DNA of 64,000 nucleotides, from positions 113,012-177,011 of the forward strand of contig CBCYME010000018.1 in assembly GCA_965183835.1 (NCBI GenBank), given 5' to 3'. The first letter of the stretch is position 1. Each line of letters starts with the position of its first letter. The notes beneath the pieces are model-generated. The model did not search any database, was not told where the DNA came from, and saw nothing but the letters and a program-made list of their open reading frames with translations. Source of the DNA: OMPR01 sp965183835. GTDB taxonomy: Bacteria; Pseudomonadota; Alphaproteobacteria; Rhodobacterales; Rhodobacteraceae. The translations under genes and the position numbers were made by a program. Positions 34,028 to 44,187 of this stretch are shown here, piece by piece.

Positions 34028-37000
34028 TTACAGTTCTTCGACCGTCATCACCCCGTCGAGCGATTTAATTGCACTTTTGATCTGAGGACTGATTGGGAAA
34101 TCCTGCCCCAGATCCATTTCGACCTCACCGGGGAGACCCGCAGCCAACAGGCAGACCGTGATGGGGCCTTTGTTGCCGCCTTTGGTGGTTTGCATCGCAT
34201 TTTCCAGAACCGAGGCGACAGTGGGTACTGTTTCGGGAACTTCGAGATACACCTTAAGGCCACTGGATCCGCCCGCCTGCGCAATGGCCGCATCAATGGG
34301 GCCAACGGAGCGGCCGAGCAGTTTGAGCTGGTCGCTTTCCATTGTCGCCTCGGCCGTGATCACAACATGGGCACCGGTTTCAAGAAATTCGCGGCATTTT
34401 TCCAACGTGTCCGAGAACAGGGTGATTTCATAGGCGCCGGTGGGGTCGCTGAGCTGTGCAAAGGCAAAGCGGTTGCCGCGCGCGGATTTGCGTTCCTGTC
34501 GTCCGGCGACAACACCCGCCATTTTGGCCAACATCGGGCCCCGCTCGGCCTTGGCGAGCACCTCGTCCAAGGTCAGTACGTCCTTGCGTTTGAGCGAGGG
34601 CATGTAGTCGTCCAAAGGGTGACCGGACAGGTAAAACCCGATGGCCTTGAACTCTTCGCTCAGACGTTCGGCGGGCAGCCAGTCCGGTGATTGGGACATG
34701 CGGGGTTCGGGCAAGTCATCGCCTGCCTCGCCAAACAGCGACACCTGATTGGAGTTCTTTTGTTCAAAGATCGCGGCGGAGTAATTCACCAGCGCATCAA
34801 GGCTTTCGAACACACGGCGGCGGTTGCCATCGAGTTGATCAAAGGCCCCAGCGCGGGCTAACATTTCGAGCGGACGTTTCCCGACCCGTTTCAACTCGAC
34901 CCGGCGTGCCACGTCGTACAGAGTTGCAAACGGCGTTTCAGCCCGACCCGCGACGATCAGGTTCATCGCCTCGACACCGACGTTCTTGAGCGCGCCCAGC
35001 GCATAGACCAATTCGCCCTTCACGACATTAAAGGTCGCGAGGGATCGGTTCACACAGGGTGGAATATACGGCAACCCGAGGCCCTTTTTCACCTCTTGGA
35101 AATAAACTGCCAATTTATCCGTTAGATGGATATCGCAGTTCATCACGCCGGCCATGAATTCAACCGGGTGATTGGCCTTGAGCCAACCGGTTTGATAGCT
35201 GACCACCGCATAGGCAGCCGCGTGGGATTTGTTGAACCCGTAGTTGGCGAATTTTTCCAGAAGGTCGAAAACTTCGGATGCTTTTTTGGCCGGAACGCCG
35301 TTTTCAGCCGCACCTTTTTCGAATTTGGGGCGTTCGGCGTCCATCGCCTCTTTGATCTTTTTACCCATCGCACGGCGCAACAGATCAGCACCGCCCAGCG
35401 AATAGCCCGCCATGACCTGCGCAATCTGCATCACCTGTTCCTGATAAACGATGATGCCTTGGGTTTCCTCAAGGATGTGATCGATCAGTGGGTGAACGGA
35501 TTCGATTTCTTTGAGGCCATTCTTGACCTCACAATAGGTCGGAATGTTCTCCATCGGGCCGGGGCGATAGAGCGCCACAAGGGCAACGATGTCTTCGATA
35601 CATGTGGGTTTCATGCGCTTGAGCGCATCCATCATGCCCGAGGATTCCACCTGAAACACAGCGACGGTTTTAGCGGCAGAATAGAGTTTATAGGTGGCCT
35701 CGTCATCCAGTGGGATAGCATTGATTTCGTTTATGGCCCCTTCGGGCGGCTCATACAGCTCGGTCCCGTCAGCCGCGACATGCAGATCGCGCCCGGATTG
35801 GCGGATCAGATCAACAGCGTTTTGAATCACGGTCAGGGTCTTGAGGCCCAGAAAGTCGAATTTGACCAGCCCGGCCTGTTCCACCCATTTCATGTTGAAC
35901 TGGGTTGCAGGCATATCGGATCGTGGATCCTGATAGAGCGGCACCAAATGATCCAAGGGGCGGTCCCCGATCACCACGCCCGCCGCGTGGGTTGAGGCGT
36001 TCCGCAGCAACCCTTCGACCTGCTGGCCATAGGTCAACAGGCGAGCAACAACTTCTTCGTTCTTGGCCTCTTCGCGCAGGCGTGGCTCGTCTTGCAGCGC
36101 TTTTTCGATCGAGACCGGTTTGACCCCTTCGACCGGGATCATCTTAGACAGGCGGTCCACTTGGCCATATGGCATTTGCAGAACACGCCCGATGTCGCGC
36201 ACGGCCGCTTTGGACAGGAGCGCACCAAAGGTGATGATCTGCCCCACCTTGTCGCGGCCGTATTTCTCTTGCACGTAGCGGATCACCTCTTCGCGGCGGT
36301 CCATGCAAAAGTCGATGTCAAAGTCGGGCATCGAAACCCGTTCAGGGTTCAAGAAGCGTTCGAACAGCAAGGAATAGCGAAGTGGGTCAAGGTCGGTCAC
36401 GGTCAGCGCATAGGCCACCAGAGACCCCGCACCAGAGCCCCGGCCCGGTCCGACGGGAATGCCCTGATCCTTGCCCCATTGAATAAAGTCCGCAACGATC
36501 AGGAAATAGCCGGGGAATCCCATGCCTTCGATAATATCGAGCTCGAAATCCAACCGGTCTTGGTACGCTTCGACGGACACAGCATGTGGAATCACGGCCA
36601 GACGGCGCTGCAAACCCTCGTTAGCCTGACGGCGCAATTCTGCGACTTCGTCATCGGCAAACTTCGGCAGGATCGGATCGCGGCGGTAGGTCATGAAGGC
36701 GCAGCGCTGCGCGATTTCGACCGTGTTATCAATTGCCTCGGGAAGATCCGCAAACAGGGTCGCCATCTCTTGCGGTGTTTTGAGGTAATGTTGCGCCGTC
36801 AGACGGCGACGGCCCTCTTGCTGATCCACATAGGCCCCTTCGGAAATACAGATTAGCGCATCATGTGCTTCGTACATGTCCGAGGTGGGGAAATAGACAT
36901 CATTGGTCGCGACCAAGGGCAGGTTCTTGGCATAGGCCATTTCAACGTGGCCACGTTCCGTCAGGCGCTCCGCCTCGGGTTGGCCGCCCTCGCCCGGATG

Positions 37001-37531
37001 GCGCTGAAGTTCGATATAGAGCCGGTCGGGGAAAATGGAGGCAAGCCGATCCACCATCGCCTCGGCTGCGGGGCGCTGGCCTGCTTGCAACAGCATTCCA
37101 ATCGGCCCATTCGGGCCACCCGAAAGACAAATCAAACCCGCGGACAGCGCATCAAGTTCATCCAGTGTCACTTGTGGCAATTGCCCCCCCTTGTCCACAT
37201 AGAGACAAGAGTTCAGCTTCATCAGGTTTTCGTATCCTAATTCACTTTGAGCGAGCAGCACCAAGGGGGCAGGCTCTTTCGGTTTTTCACCCGGCTGTGC
37301 CTTGGCGTAGGTCAGGTCCACCTGACAGCCGACAATCGGCTGAACACCTGCATCACTCGCCCCAACAGAAAATTCCAGTGCGGCGAACATATTGTTGGTG
37401 TCCGTCACAGCAACAGCCGGCATGCCCATTTTTTCGCACAGGCCCGGCAGTTTTTTCAGCCGGATAGCGCCCTCGAGAAGGGAATATTCAGTGTGGAGGC
37501 GGAGATGTATGAATCGGGGTGTGCTGCTCAT
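34028..37531 (-). CDS. dnaE: DNA polymerase III alpha subunit
   Basis: Replicative polymerase catalytic subunit, 1167 aa. N-terminal PHP domain (FIHLRLHTEYSLLEGAIRL), palm with PDFDIDFCMDRREEVIRYV (catalytic aspartates) after GRGSGAGSLVAYAL, thumb/fingers with FNKSHAAAYAVVSYQTGWLK, and a C-terminal OB fold (MLAKMAGVVAGRQERKSARG). Start ATG 37531, MSSTPRFIHLRL. Stand-alone. Confidence 0.96.
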   Translation of the reverse strand: MSSTPRFIHLRLHTEYSLLEGAIRLKKLPGLCEKMGMPAVAVTDTNNMFAALEFSVGASDAGVQPIVGCQVDLTYAKAQPGEKPKEPAPLVLLAQSELGYENLMKLNSCLYVDKGGQLPQVTLDELDALSAGLICLSGGPNGPIGMLLQAGQRPAAEAMVDRLASIFPDRLYIELQRHPGEGGQPEAERLTERGHVEMAYAKNLPLVATNDVYFPTSDMYEAHDALICISEGAYVDQQEGRRRLTAQHYLKTPQEMATLFADLPEAIDNTVEIAQRCAFMTYRRDPILPKFADDEVAELRRQANEGLQRRLAVIPHAVSVEAYQDRLDFELDIIEGMGFPGYFLIVADFIQWGKDQGIPVGPGRGSGAGSLVAYALTVTDLDPLRYSLLFERFLNPERVSMPDFDIDFCMDRREEVIRYVQEKYGRDKVGQIITFGALLSKAAVRDIGRVLQMPYGQVDRLSKMIPVEGVKPVSIEKALQDEPRLREEAKNEEVVARLLTYGQQVEGLLRNASTHAAGVVIGDRPLDHLVPLYQDPRSDMPATQFNMKWVEQAGLVKFDFLGLKTLTVIQNAVDLIRQSGRDLHVAADGTELYEPPEGAINEINAIPLDDEATYKLYSAAKTVAVFQVESSGMMDALKRMKPTCIEDIVALVALYRPGPMENIPTYCEVKNGLKEIESVHPLIDHILEETQGIIVYQEQVMQIAQVMAGYSLGGADLLRRAMGKKIKEAMDAERPKFEKGAAENGVPAKKASEVFDLLEKFANYGFNKSHAAAYAVVSYQTGWLKANHPVEFMAGVMNCDIHLTDKLAVYFQEVKKGLGLPYIPPCVNRSLATFNVVKGELVYALGALKNVGVEAMNLIVAGRAETPFATLYDVARRVELKRVGKRPLEMLARAGAFDQLDGNRRRVFESLDALVNYSAAIFEQKNSNQVSLFGEAGDDLPEPRMSQSPDWLPAERLSEEFKAIGFYLSGHPLDDYMPSLKRKDVLTLDEVLAKAERGPMLAKMAGVVAGRQERKSARGNRFAFAQLSDPTGAYEITLFSDTLEKCREFLETGAHVVITAEATMESDQLKLLGRSVGPIDAAIAQAGGSSGLKVYLEVPETVPTVASVLENAMQTTKGGNKGPITVCLLAAGLPGEVEMDLGQDFPISPQIKSAIKSLDGVMTVEEL

Positions 37532-37954
37532 TTGTGCAAGCTATAGCAGCGTGGCAGAAGCGGAAAGAGACAAGCGACGCGGAATGGCGAATGATCGCTG
37601 CAAGCAAAAAACCTGCCTCGTTTTTGTCGGTTCACAGCGGGCAAGTATCGATTCCTCGATTGCCATCGCGCATCTGATAATCGCGCGACACTTTCTTGAA
37701 AATCCAGAAGGTGTTTCTAAGGGTTATTTTGAGACCCAAGTGCAAGTTGTTGAATACAAGCATCTCTTTTGAACAATTACTGTGCACAATGGTGCACCAA
37801 AACTGAAAATACTGCAGCGCAGAAAGAGTTTTTCTTGCCAGATCCCCTAGGCCCTTTCTAACCTAAGTCTCAGCACACTTGCCCGCCACTCTTTCTACGT
37901 CGCATCGAAGGAGGGCATCCAAGGGCACAACGGGTAACGCGACGGGTTTCATTT
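37532..37954. other. Intergenic region between dnaE and the xdh operon
   Basis: Divergent promoters, no convincing gene. It holds the palindromic element GTGCACAATGGTGCAC (37782-37797) described separately. Confidence 0.55.
37782..37797. promoter_or_regulatory. Palindrome upstream of the xdh operon
   Basis: GTGCAC-AATG-GTGCAC, two copies of a six-base palindrome with a four-base centre, 158 bases before xdhA. The right half (AATGGTGCA) matches half of the NtrC consensus; the left half does not. It could be an operator for purine or nitrogen control; no regulator gene is next to it. Confidence 0.35.
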
Positions 37955-39346
37955 ATGAATATTACGTTTCTTCTGAACGGAGAGACTGTAGAGCTGGCAG
38001 GGGTTTCCCCCACCGCGACGCTGCTGGATTGGTTGCGCGAAGAGCAGCTTTTGACCGGAACCAAGGAAGGGTGCAACGAAGGCGATTGTGGTGCCTGTAC
38101 CGTCATGGTGTCGGACCCGTCCGGTGCCAAAGCGTTGAACGCCTGCATCCTGTTTCTGCCGCAGTTACACGGCAAAGCTGTGCGCACCGTCGAAGGTGTT
38201 GCAGAGGTGGATGGGGCTTTGCATCCGGTCCAAGATGCGATGGTCACGCATCACGGGTCGCAATGTGGGTTCTGCACACCGGGTTTTGTAATGTCGATGG
38301 TCACGGCGCACGCCAATGGCGCGACCGATCATGACACGCAGTTGGCAGGGAATCTGTGTCGCTGCACCGGATATGCGCCGATCATTCGCGCGGCCGAGGC
38401 CACCGAAGGGGCGCCCGTGCCCCAGTGGGTGCATTCGGATCGTGCCTTTCGCATGCCTGACGCGGCTTCGGCCACAGCCAAGGATCAGGATCGTGCATTT
38501 CTGCCAACATCAGCTGATGAGTTGGCGACGCTTTATGCCGACCACCCCGAGGCGACTCTGGTTGCTGGGGCGACAGACGTTGGTCTGTGGATCACCAAGC
38601 AGTTGCGCGATCTGAACCACGTAATTTTTCTGGGCGCATGCGAGGATCTGAAACAGATCGACATCACCGAGGATACGGTGCGCTTAGGCGCGATGGTGGA
38701 TATGAACGCCATGGGGGCCGCGATTGATCCGCTGCATCCCTCTTATGGGGAAATGATCCGTCGTTATGCATCGGTGCAAGTGCGCGGTGCGGCGACAGTT
38801 GGGGGCAATATCGCCAATGGGTCGCCCATCGGGGACAACCCGCCCGCGTTGATCGCATTGGGGGCGACGTTGCATTTGCGTCAGGGCGATGCCCGGCGCG
38901 ATGTCACGTTAGAGGACTACTTTGTTGATTATGGCAAACAAGATCGGCTGCCGGGTGAGTTTGTCGAGGCGGTGAGTTTCCCGCGTCAGGCCGATACGCT
39001 GAAGTGTTACAAGCTGAGCAAACGGTTTGATCAAGATATTTCCGCCGTGTGTGGGTGTTTCAATATCACGGTCGACGGCGGTGTTGTTTCGGCTGCGCGG
39101 ATTGCATTTGGCGGAATGGCCGGGACGCCCAAGCGGGCAACCGTTGTTGAAGCGGCTTTGGTCGGTCGCCCCTGGGCAGCCGCGACTGTGCGCGCGGCAC
39201 AGGCCGAGTTTGCCAAGGATTACGCCCCGATGGACGATATGCGCGCCTCGGCCGCGTATCGACTGGATTGTGCGGCCGCGATGTTGGCGCGGTACTTTGC
39301 CGAAAGCCAAGGCCAAGCGGTCAATGTGTTGGAGGTGTCGGCATGA
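37955..39346 (+). CDS. xdhA: Xanthine dehydrogenase small subunit (2Fe-2S and FAD)
   Basis: 463 aa. Plant-type 2Fe-2S ligands in KEGCNEGDCGACTVMV and ACILFL; second 2Fe-2S cluster in GSQCGFCTPGFVMSM and NLCRCTGYAPI; then the FAD domain (VAGATDVGLWITKQL, GAATVGGNIANGSPIGDNPP). It passes electrons from the molybdenum centre of XdhB to NAD+. First gene of the purine operon; it overlaps xdhB by four bases. Confidence 0.94.
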   Translation: MNITFLLNGETVELAGVSPTATLLDWLREEQLLTGTKEGCNEGDCGACTVMVSDPSGAKALNACILFLPQLHGKAVRTVEGVAEVDGALHPVQDAMVTHHGSQCGFCTPGFVMSMVTAHANGATDHDTQLAGNLCRCTGYAPIIRAAEATEGAPVPQWVHSDRAFRMPDAASATAKDQDRAFLPTSADELATLYADHPEATLVAGATDVGLWITKQLRDLNHVIFLGACEDLKQIDITEDTVRLGAMVDMNAMGAAIDPLHPSYGEMIRRYASVQVRGAATVGGNIANGSPIGDNPPALIALGATLHLRQGDARRDVTLEDYFVDYGKQDRLPGEFVEAVSFPRQADTLKCYKLSKRFDQDISAVCGCFNITVDGGVVSAARIAFGGMAGTPKRATVVEAALVGRPWAAATVRAAQAEFAKDYAPMDDMRASAAYRLDCAAAMLARYFAESQGQAVNVLEVSA

Positions 39347-41682
39347 GTGTTTTGTCGAAGACGAACCAAGGCCCTGTCTCGAAACCCCTCCCCCATGATG
39401 CCGCCCGCCTGCATGTCACCGGAACAGCGCGCTATGTGGATGACACCCCAACTCCGCGCGATACGCTGCATCTGGCTTTTGGGTTGAGCTCGATTGCCAA
39501 GGGCAACATCACCGCGATGGATCTGGAGGCAGTGCGGGCGCTGCCCGGTGTGGTGGCGGTTCTGACGGCTGAGGATCTGCCGTTTACCAATGATGTCTCG
39601 CCTTCGATCCACGATGAGCCGCTGTTGTCGGATGGCACGGTGAACTATGTGGGTCAGCCGGTGTTTCTGGTCGTGGCCAAAAGCCATCTGATCGCGCGCA
39701 AAGGCGCGACACTGGGCAACGTCACCTATGATGAACAGACACCCATCCTGAGCATGGACGAGGCGCTGGCGGCGGACAGTCGGTTCGAAGACGGCCCACG
39801 CATCTATGAAAAGGGTGATGCCGAGGCCGCCATTGCAGGCGCCCCGCGCGTGGTCGAGGGGCTGTTTGAAATCGGCGGTCAGGAGCATTTTTACCTCGAA
39901 GGTCAGGCCGCAATGGCGTTGCCGAACGAGGGCGGCGATATGCTGGTGCATTCGTCCACCCAGCACCCGACCGAAATTCAGCACAAAGTGGCCGAAGCCA
40001 TCGGAATGCCGATGCACGCGGTCCGGGTTGAAACCCGGCGCATGGGTGGTGGTTTTGGCGGTAAAGAAAGTCAGGGCAACGCCTTGGCCGTGGCCTGCGC
40101 CGTGGCCGCGCGGTTGACCGGACGGGCCTGTAAAATGCGCTATGACCGGGATGACGATATGATCGTCACCGGCAAACGGCACGAGTTTCGGATCGGCTAT
40201 CGTGTTGGGTTTGATGATACGGGCCGCATTCAGGGCGTTTCGTTCCTGCACCACACCCGCTGTGGCTGGGCGCAGGATTTGTCGCTACCGGTTGCGGATC
40301 GCGCCATGCTGCATTCGGACAACGCCTATTTGCTGCCGAACTGCCGGATCGAAAGCCACCGGCTGAAGACCAACACCCAAAGCGCCACCGCCTATCGTGG
40401 GTTTGGCGGGCCGCAGGGGATGATCGGCGTTGAACGCGTGTTGGATCACATCGCGCATGATCTGGGGCTGGACCCTGTCGAGGTGCGGATGCGCAATTAT
40501 TACGCCGCGCCAGAAGACATCGCTAAAGGCGCAGACAATTCCACACCCTATGGCATGCAAGTCGAGGATTTTGAGCTGCATGGGATGACCAAAGCGCTGT
40601 TGGAAACGTCAGACTATGCGGCGCGTAAGGCTGCAATTGATGTCTGGAATGCCGAAAATGAAGTGATCAAAAAGGGCATCGCCTTTGCGCCGGTCAAATT
40701 CGGGATTTCCTTTACGCTGACCCACCTCAATCAGGCGGGGGCGTTGGTGCATGTGTATCAGGATGGCTCGGTTCACCTGAACCACGGCGGCACCGAAATG
40801 GGCCAGGGTTTGTTTCAGAAGGTAGCGCAGGTTGCAGCGTCGCGGTTTGGTATCGGGTTGGGCGCGATCAAGATCACCGCGACCGATACGGCCAAGGTGC
40901 CTAACACGTCGGCGACTGCGGCTTCTTCCGGGTCGGATCTGAACGGGATGGCGGTCAAAGCCGCTTGTGACACCATTCGCGACCGGATGGCCGCGTTTTT
41001 GGCTGAGCGGCATCAGGCAGATGTAACCTCGGTCCGATTTGGAGATGGGCATGTTGAGGTCGGCGAGGCACGCTATACTTTCGCCGAGGCGGCGGCACTG
41101 GTTTATCAGGGGCGGGTCAGCCTGTCGGCGACCGGGTTCTATAAAACGCCCAAAATCGAATGGGACCGGATCAAGGGCCAAGGACGACCCTTTTTCTATT
41201 TCGCTTATGGCGCGTCGATCACCGAAGTGGCGATCGACACGTTGACCGGGGAAAACCGTATTTTGCGGGCGGATATCCTGCATGATGCTGGGGAATCTTT
41301 GAACCCCGCGTTGGATGTGGGTCAGGTCGAAGGCGGCTATGTGCAAGGCGCAGGCTGGCTGACGACAGAAGAGTTGGTCTGGGACGACAAAGGACGGCTG
41401 CGCACCCATGCGCCATCGACCTACAAAATCCCGGCCTGTTCAGACCGCCCGGATGTGTTCAACGTTGCCCTTTGGGGTGGGTCCAATCGGGAAGAGACGA
41501 TTTATCGCTCGAAAGCCGTTGGCGAACCACCCTTTATGTTAGGGATTTCGGCCTATCTTGCGCTCAACAATGCGGTTGGGGCCTGTGGCAATACCTATCC
41601 GGCGCTCAACGCGCCAGCAACCGCCGAAGAAGTTTGGCGCGGTGTCCGTCGGGTGCACGCAGGGGGTGACAATGGGATTTGA
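39343..41682 (+). CDS. xdhB: Xanthine dehydrogenase large subunit (molybdopterin)
   Basis: 779 aa. Hydroxylates hypoxanthine and xanthine to urate. Molybdenum-cofactor motifs: GGQEHFYLEGQAAMA, RMGGGFGGKESQGN, ATAYRGFGGPQGM, NHGGTEMGQGL, and the catalytic Glu in SKAVGEPPFMLG. Start ATG 39343 within the xdhA end. It overlaps xdhC by 11 bases. Confidence 0.95.
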   Translation: MSVLSKTNQGPVSKPLPHDAARLHVTGTARYVDDTPTPRDTLHLAFGLSSIAKGNITAMDLEAVRALPGVVAVLTAEDLPFTNDVSPSIHDEPLLSDGTVNYVGQPVFLVVAKSHLIARKGATLGNVTYDEQTPILSMDEALAADSRFEDGPRIYEKGDAEAAIAGAPRVVEGLFEIGGQEHFYLEGQAAMALPNEGGDMLVHSSTQHPTEIQHKVAEAIGMPMHAVRVETRRMGGGFGGKESQGNALAVACAVAARLTGRACKMRYDRDDDMIVTGKRHEFRIGYRVGFDDTGRIQGVSFLHHTRCGWAQDLSLPVADRAMLHSDNAYLLPNCRIESHRLKTNTQSATAYRGFGGPQGMIGVERVLDHIAHDLGLDPVEVRMRNYYAAPEDIAKGADNSTPYGMQVEDFELHGMTKALLETSDYAARKAAIDVWNAENEVIKKGIAFAPVKFGISFTLTHLNQAGALVHVYQDGSVHLNHGGTEMGQGLFQKVAQVAASRFGIGLGAIKITATDTAKVPNTSATAASSGSDLNGMAVKAACDTIRDRMAAFLAERHQADVTSVRFGDGHVEVGEARYTFAEAAALVYQGRVSLSATGFYKTPKIEWDRIKGQGRPFFYFAYGASITEVAIDTLTGENRILRADILHDAGESLNPALDVGQVEGGYVQGAGWLTTEELVWDDKGRLRTHAPSTYKIPACSDRPDVFNVALWGGSNREETIYRSKAVGEPPFMLGISAYLALNNAVGACGNTYPALNAPATAEEVWRGVRRVHAGGDNGI

Positions 41683-42619
41683 TCTGGAGGTCTTGAGACA
41701 GGCAGTCAAAACCCATGGGCGTGTGACGCGCGTGGTCATTGCAAGCTTGCGCGGGTCATCCCCGCGTGAAGTGGGAGCGGCGATGTTGGTCTGGGCGGAT
41801 GGCCAATCCGGCACCATTGGCGGCGGCACGTTGGAATTTCAGGCAGCAGATAGCGCACGGCGCCAAGACGCTGCACGGATTTTGAGCCACCATGCGTTGG
41901 GTCCGGATCTGGGCCAATGTTGTGGCGGGGCCGTTTCGTTGCTCAGCGAAACCTATGATGCGGCGGCGGTTGCGGCACTGGACAGTGAAATTGTAGCGCG
42001 CGCCGTTGCCGGAACCGTGGCAGATGCCGACCAGCCAATTTCAGTGACACGTTTGTTGGCGCAGGCGCGTGGACAAGGTGTTTTACCTGAACCGCAGTTT
42101 CTGGATGGGTGGATGATCGAGCCTGTGCATCGCCCGGCGCGACAAATCTGGATCTGGGGTGCGGGTCATGTGGGTCGTGCGATGGTCGATGTTCTGGCCC
42201 CCCTGCCCGATTTGGCAATCACTTGGATTGATACCGGCCCAGAGCGGTTTCCGGTGGATGTGCCGACCGGTGTCACCGTTGTACCAGCCGCCAAACCTGC
42301 GGAATTGGTGCGTCATGCCCCCCCCGAGGCCGAGCATCTGGTGCTGACATATTCACACACTTTGGATTTAGAACTGTGCAACCGATTGCTTTCGCACAGT
42401 TTCGCCTTTGCGGGATTGATTGGCTCAGCTACCAAGTGGGCGCGATTCCGGTCGCGGTTGGCGGCGTTGGGCCATAGCCCGGCGTTGATCAGCCGCATCA
42501 CCTGCCCAATTGGTCGTCCTGATCTGGGCAAACATCCGCAGATGATCGCCGTGGGCGTGGCAGCCGAATTGCTACAGCCTGCGCAACACGAGACACGACA
42601 GAAGGATATGCGCGCGTGA
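41672..42619 (+). CDS. xdhC: Xanthine dehydrogenase accessory protein
   Basis: 315 aa from ATG 41672. XdhC inserts sulfurated molybdenum cofactor into XdhB. N-terminal VVIASLRGSSPREVGAAMLV, the GQCCGGAVSLL Cys pair, and a C-terminal Rossmann domain IWIWGAGHVGRAMVDVL. GLIGSATKWARFRSRL near the end is typical. Overlaps both neighbours, so it is tightly coupled. Confidence 0.92.
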   Translation: MGFDLEVLRQAVKTHGRVTRVVIASLRGSSPREVGAAMLVWADGQSGTIGGGTLEFQAADSARRQDAARILSHHALGPDLGQCCGGAVSLLSETYDAAAVAALDSEIVARAVAGTVADADQPISVTRLLAQARGQGVLPEPQFLDGWMIEPVHRPARQIWIWGAGHVGRAMVDVLAPLPDLAITWIDTGPERFPVDVPTGVTVVPAAKPAELVRHAPPEAEHLVLTYSHTLDLELCNRLLSHSFAFAGLIGSATKWARFRSRLAALGHSPALISRITCPIGRPDLGKHPQMIAVGVAAELLQPAQHETRQKDMRA

Positions 42620-44133
42620 CAGCCCCTCTTTTGAGCCTGCAAGGGCTGACCAAAGCCTATCCCGGTGTGATCGCCAACAACAACGTGTCCTTTGATATTG
42701 GTGAGGGCGAAGTACATGCCTTGCTGGGGGAAAACGGCGCGGGCAAATCCACTTTGGTGAAAATGATCTATGGGTTGGTCAAGCCCGACAGCGGCACTAT
42801 GCTTCTGCGCGGCCAACCCTTTGCCCCGGCAGAACCCCGAGCGGCCCGCGCAGATGGGATCGCAATGGTGTTCCAGCATTTCTCGCTGTTTGACGCGCTG
42901 AACGTCGCCGAAAACATCGCATTGGGCATGGAAAACCCGCCCGCAATGAATGATCTGGCCGCGCGTATTCGCGAAGTGTCAGAGAATTACGGCCTGCCAC
43001 TGGATCCGTTTCGCACGGTTGGGGATCTGTCTGCAGGGGAACGTCAGCGGGTCGAGATCATTCGCTGTCTGTTGCAAGATCCCAAACTGTTGATCATGGA
43101 TGAGCCCACATCGGTTCTGACCCCACAAGAGGTCGAGATCCTGTTTGAAACGTTGCAAAAGTTGCGGTCCGAGGGGACCTCGATCCTGTATATTTCGCAT
43201 AAGCTCGAGGAAATTCGGACCCTGTGTGACCACGCGACCATTCTGCGGTTGGGCGAAAATGTGGGGGAATGTACTCCGGCTGAGACGTCGGCGCGAGAGA
43301 TGGCTGAATTGATGGTTGGTTCGACGTTGCAGACGCCGGAACGCTCCGGTCGGGAATTCGGCGCGGTGGCGTTGGATATTTCGGGCCTGTCGGTGCCGTC
43401 GCCATCAGAATTCGGCACGGCGTTGAAAAACCTGCATCTGGTGGTCCGCAAGGGCGAGGTGCTGGGTGTTGGCGGCGTTGCCGGGAATGGGCAGGATGAG
43501 TTGTTGGGCGTGTTGTCTGGCGAAATTCTGACAGCAGCCGATGCGGTTAAGAAGGATGGCCAACCTGTTGGGCGTATGGGGCCAACGGCACGGCGCAAGT
43601 TGGGGCTGTTAACCGCCCCTGAGGAACGGTTGGGCCATGCGGCAGCGCCGGATATGAGTCTGACGGAAAATGCCCTGCTCACCGGATCGGTGCGTGAAGG
43701 GTTGGAAAGCAACGGGTTCCTCAAATGGGGACTGACGCAGAGCTTTGCCGAGCGGATCATCGAAGCCTTTGATGTGCGCACGCCCGGACCAGACAATGCG
43801 GCGCGGTCGCTTTCGGGGGGAAACTTGCAAAAGTTCGTGATTGGTCGCGAAGTGTTGCAAGATCCGGATGTGCTGGTGGTAAATCAACCCACATGGGGTG
43901 TCGATGCGGCTGCGGCAGCGTCCATCCGTCAATCTATCTTGGATCTGGCAGCCAAAGGCACGGCGATTGTCTGCATCAGTCAGGATCTGGATGAGTTGAT
44001 GGAGATTTCCGACAGCTTCGCCGCCTTGAACGAAGGCCGCCTGAGCGCGCCCCGCGAAACCACCGGTCTGACGGTCGAAGAGATCGGTCTGATGATGGGC
44101 GGCGCACATGGAATGGAGGTGGCACATGTTTAA
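42616..44133 (+). CDS. ABC transporter ATPase, purine/nucleoside (BMP-type) uptake
   Basis: 505 aa with two ATPase domains in tandem, as in simple-sugar/nucleoside importers. First domain: Walker A GENGAGKSTLVKMIYGL, signature LSAGERQRVEIIRCLL, Walker B LLIMDEPTSVLTPQE. Second domain: GVAGNGQDELLGVLSGE (degenerate Walker A), signature LSGGNLQKFVIGREV. GTG start 42616 shares bases with the xdhC stop (GTGA). Powers the two permeases that follow. Confidence 0.92.
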   Translation: MTAPLLSLQGLTKAYPGVIANNNVSFDIGEGEVHALLGENGAGKSTLVKMIYGLVKPDSGTMLLRGQPFAPAEPRAARADGIAMVFQHFSLFDALNVAENIALGMENPPAMNDLAARIREVSENYGLPLDPFRTVGDLSAGERQRVEIIRCLLQDPKLLIMDEPTSVLTPQEVEILFETLQKLRSEGTSILYISHKLEEIRTLCDHATILRLGENVGECTPAETSAREMAELMVGSTLQTPERSGREFGAVALDISGLSVPSPSEFGTALKNLHLVVRKGEVLGVGGVAGNGQDELLGVLSGEILTAADAVKKDGQPVGRMGPTARRKLGLLTAPEERLGHAAAPDMSLTENALLTGSVREGLESNGFLKWGLTQSFAERIIEAFDVRTPGPDNAARSLSGGNLQKFVIGREVLQDPDVLVVNQPTWGVDAAAAASIRQSILDLAAKGTAIVCISQDLDELMEISDSFAALNEGRLSAPRETTGLTVEEIGLMMGGAHGMEVAHV

Positions 44134-44187
44134 GACCGCCCCTCTGACATCACACCAAAAAGAACACGCAAGCGGGAGAGCCAGCGC

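Noticed and set aside
35126..35995. + strand frame inside dnaE
   Set aside because: Antisense shadow of the dnaE coding sequence.
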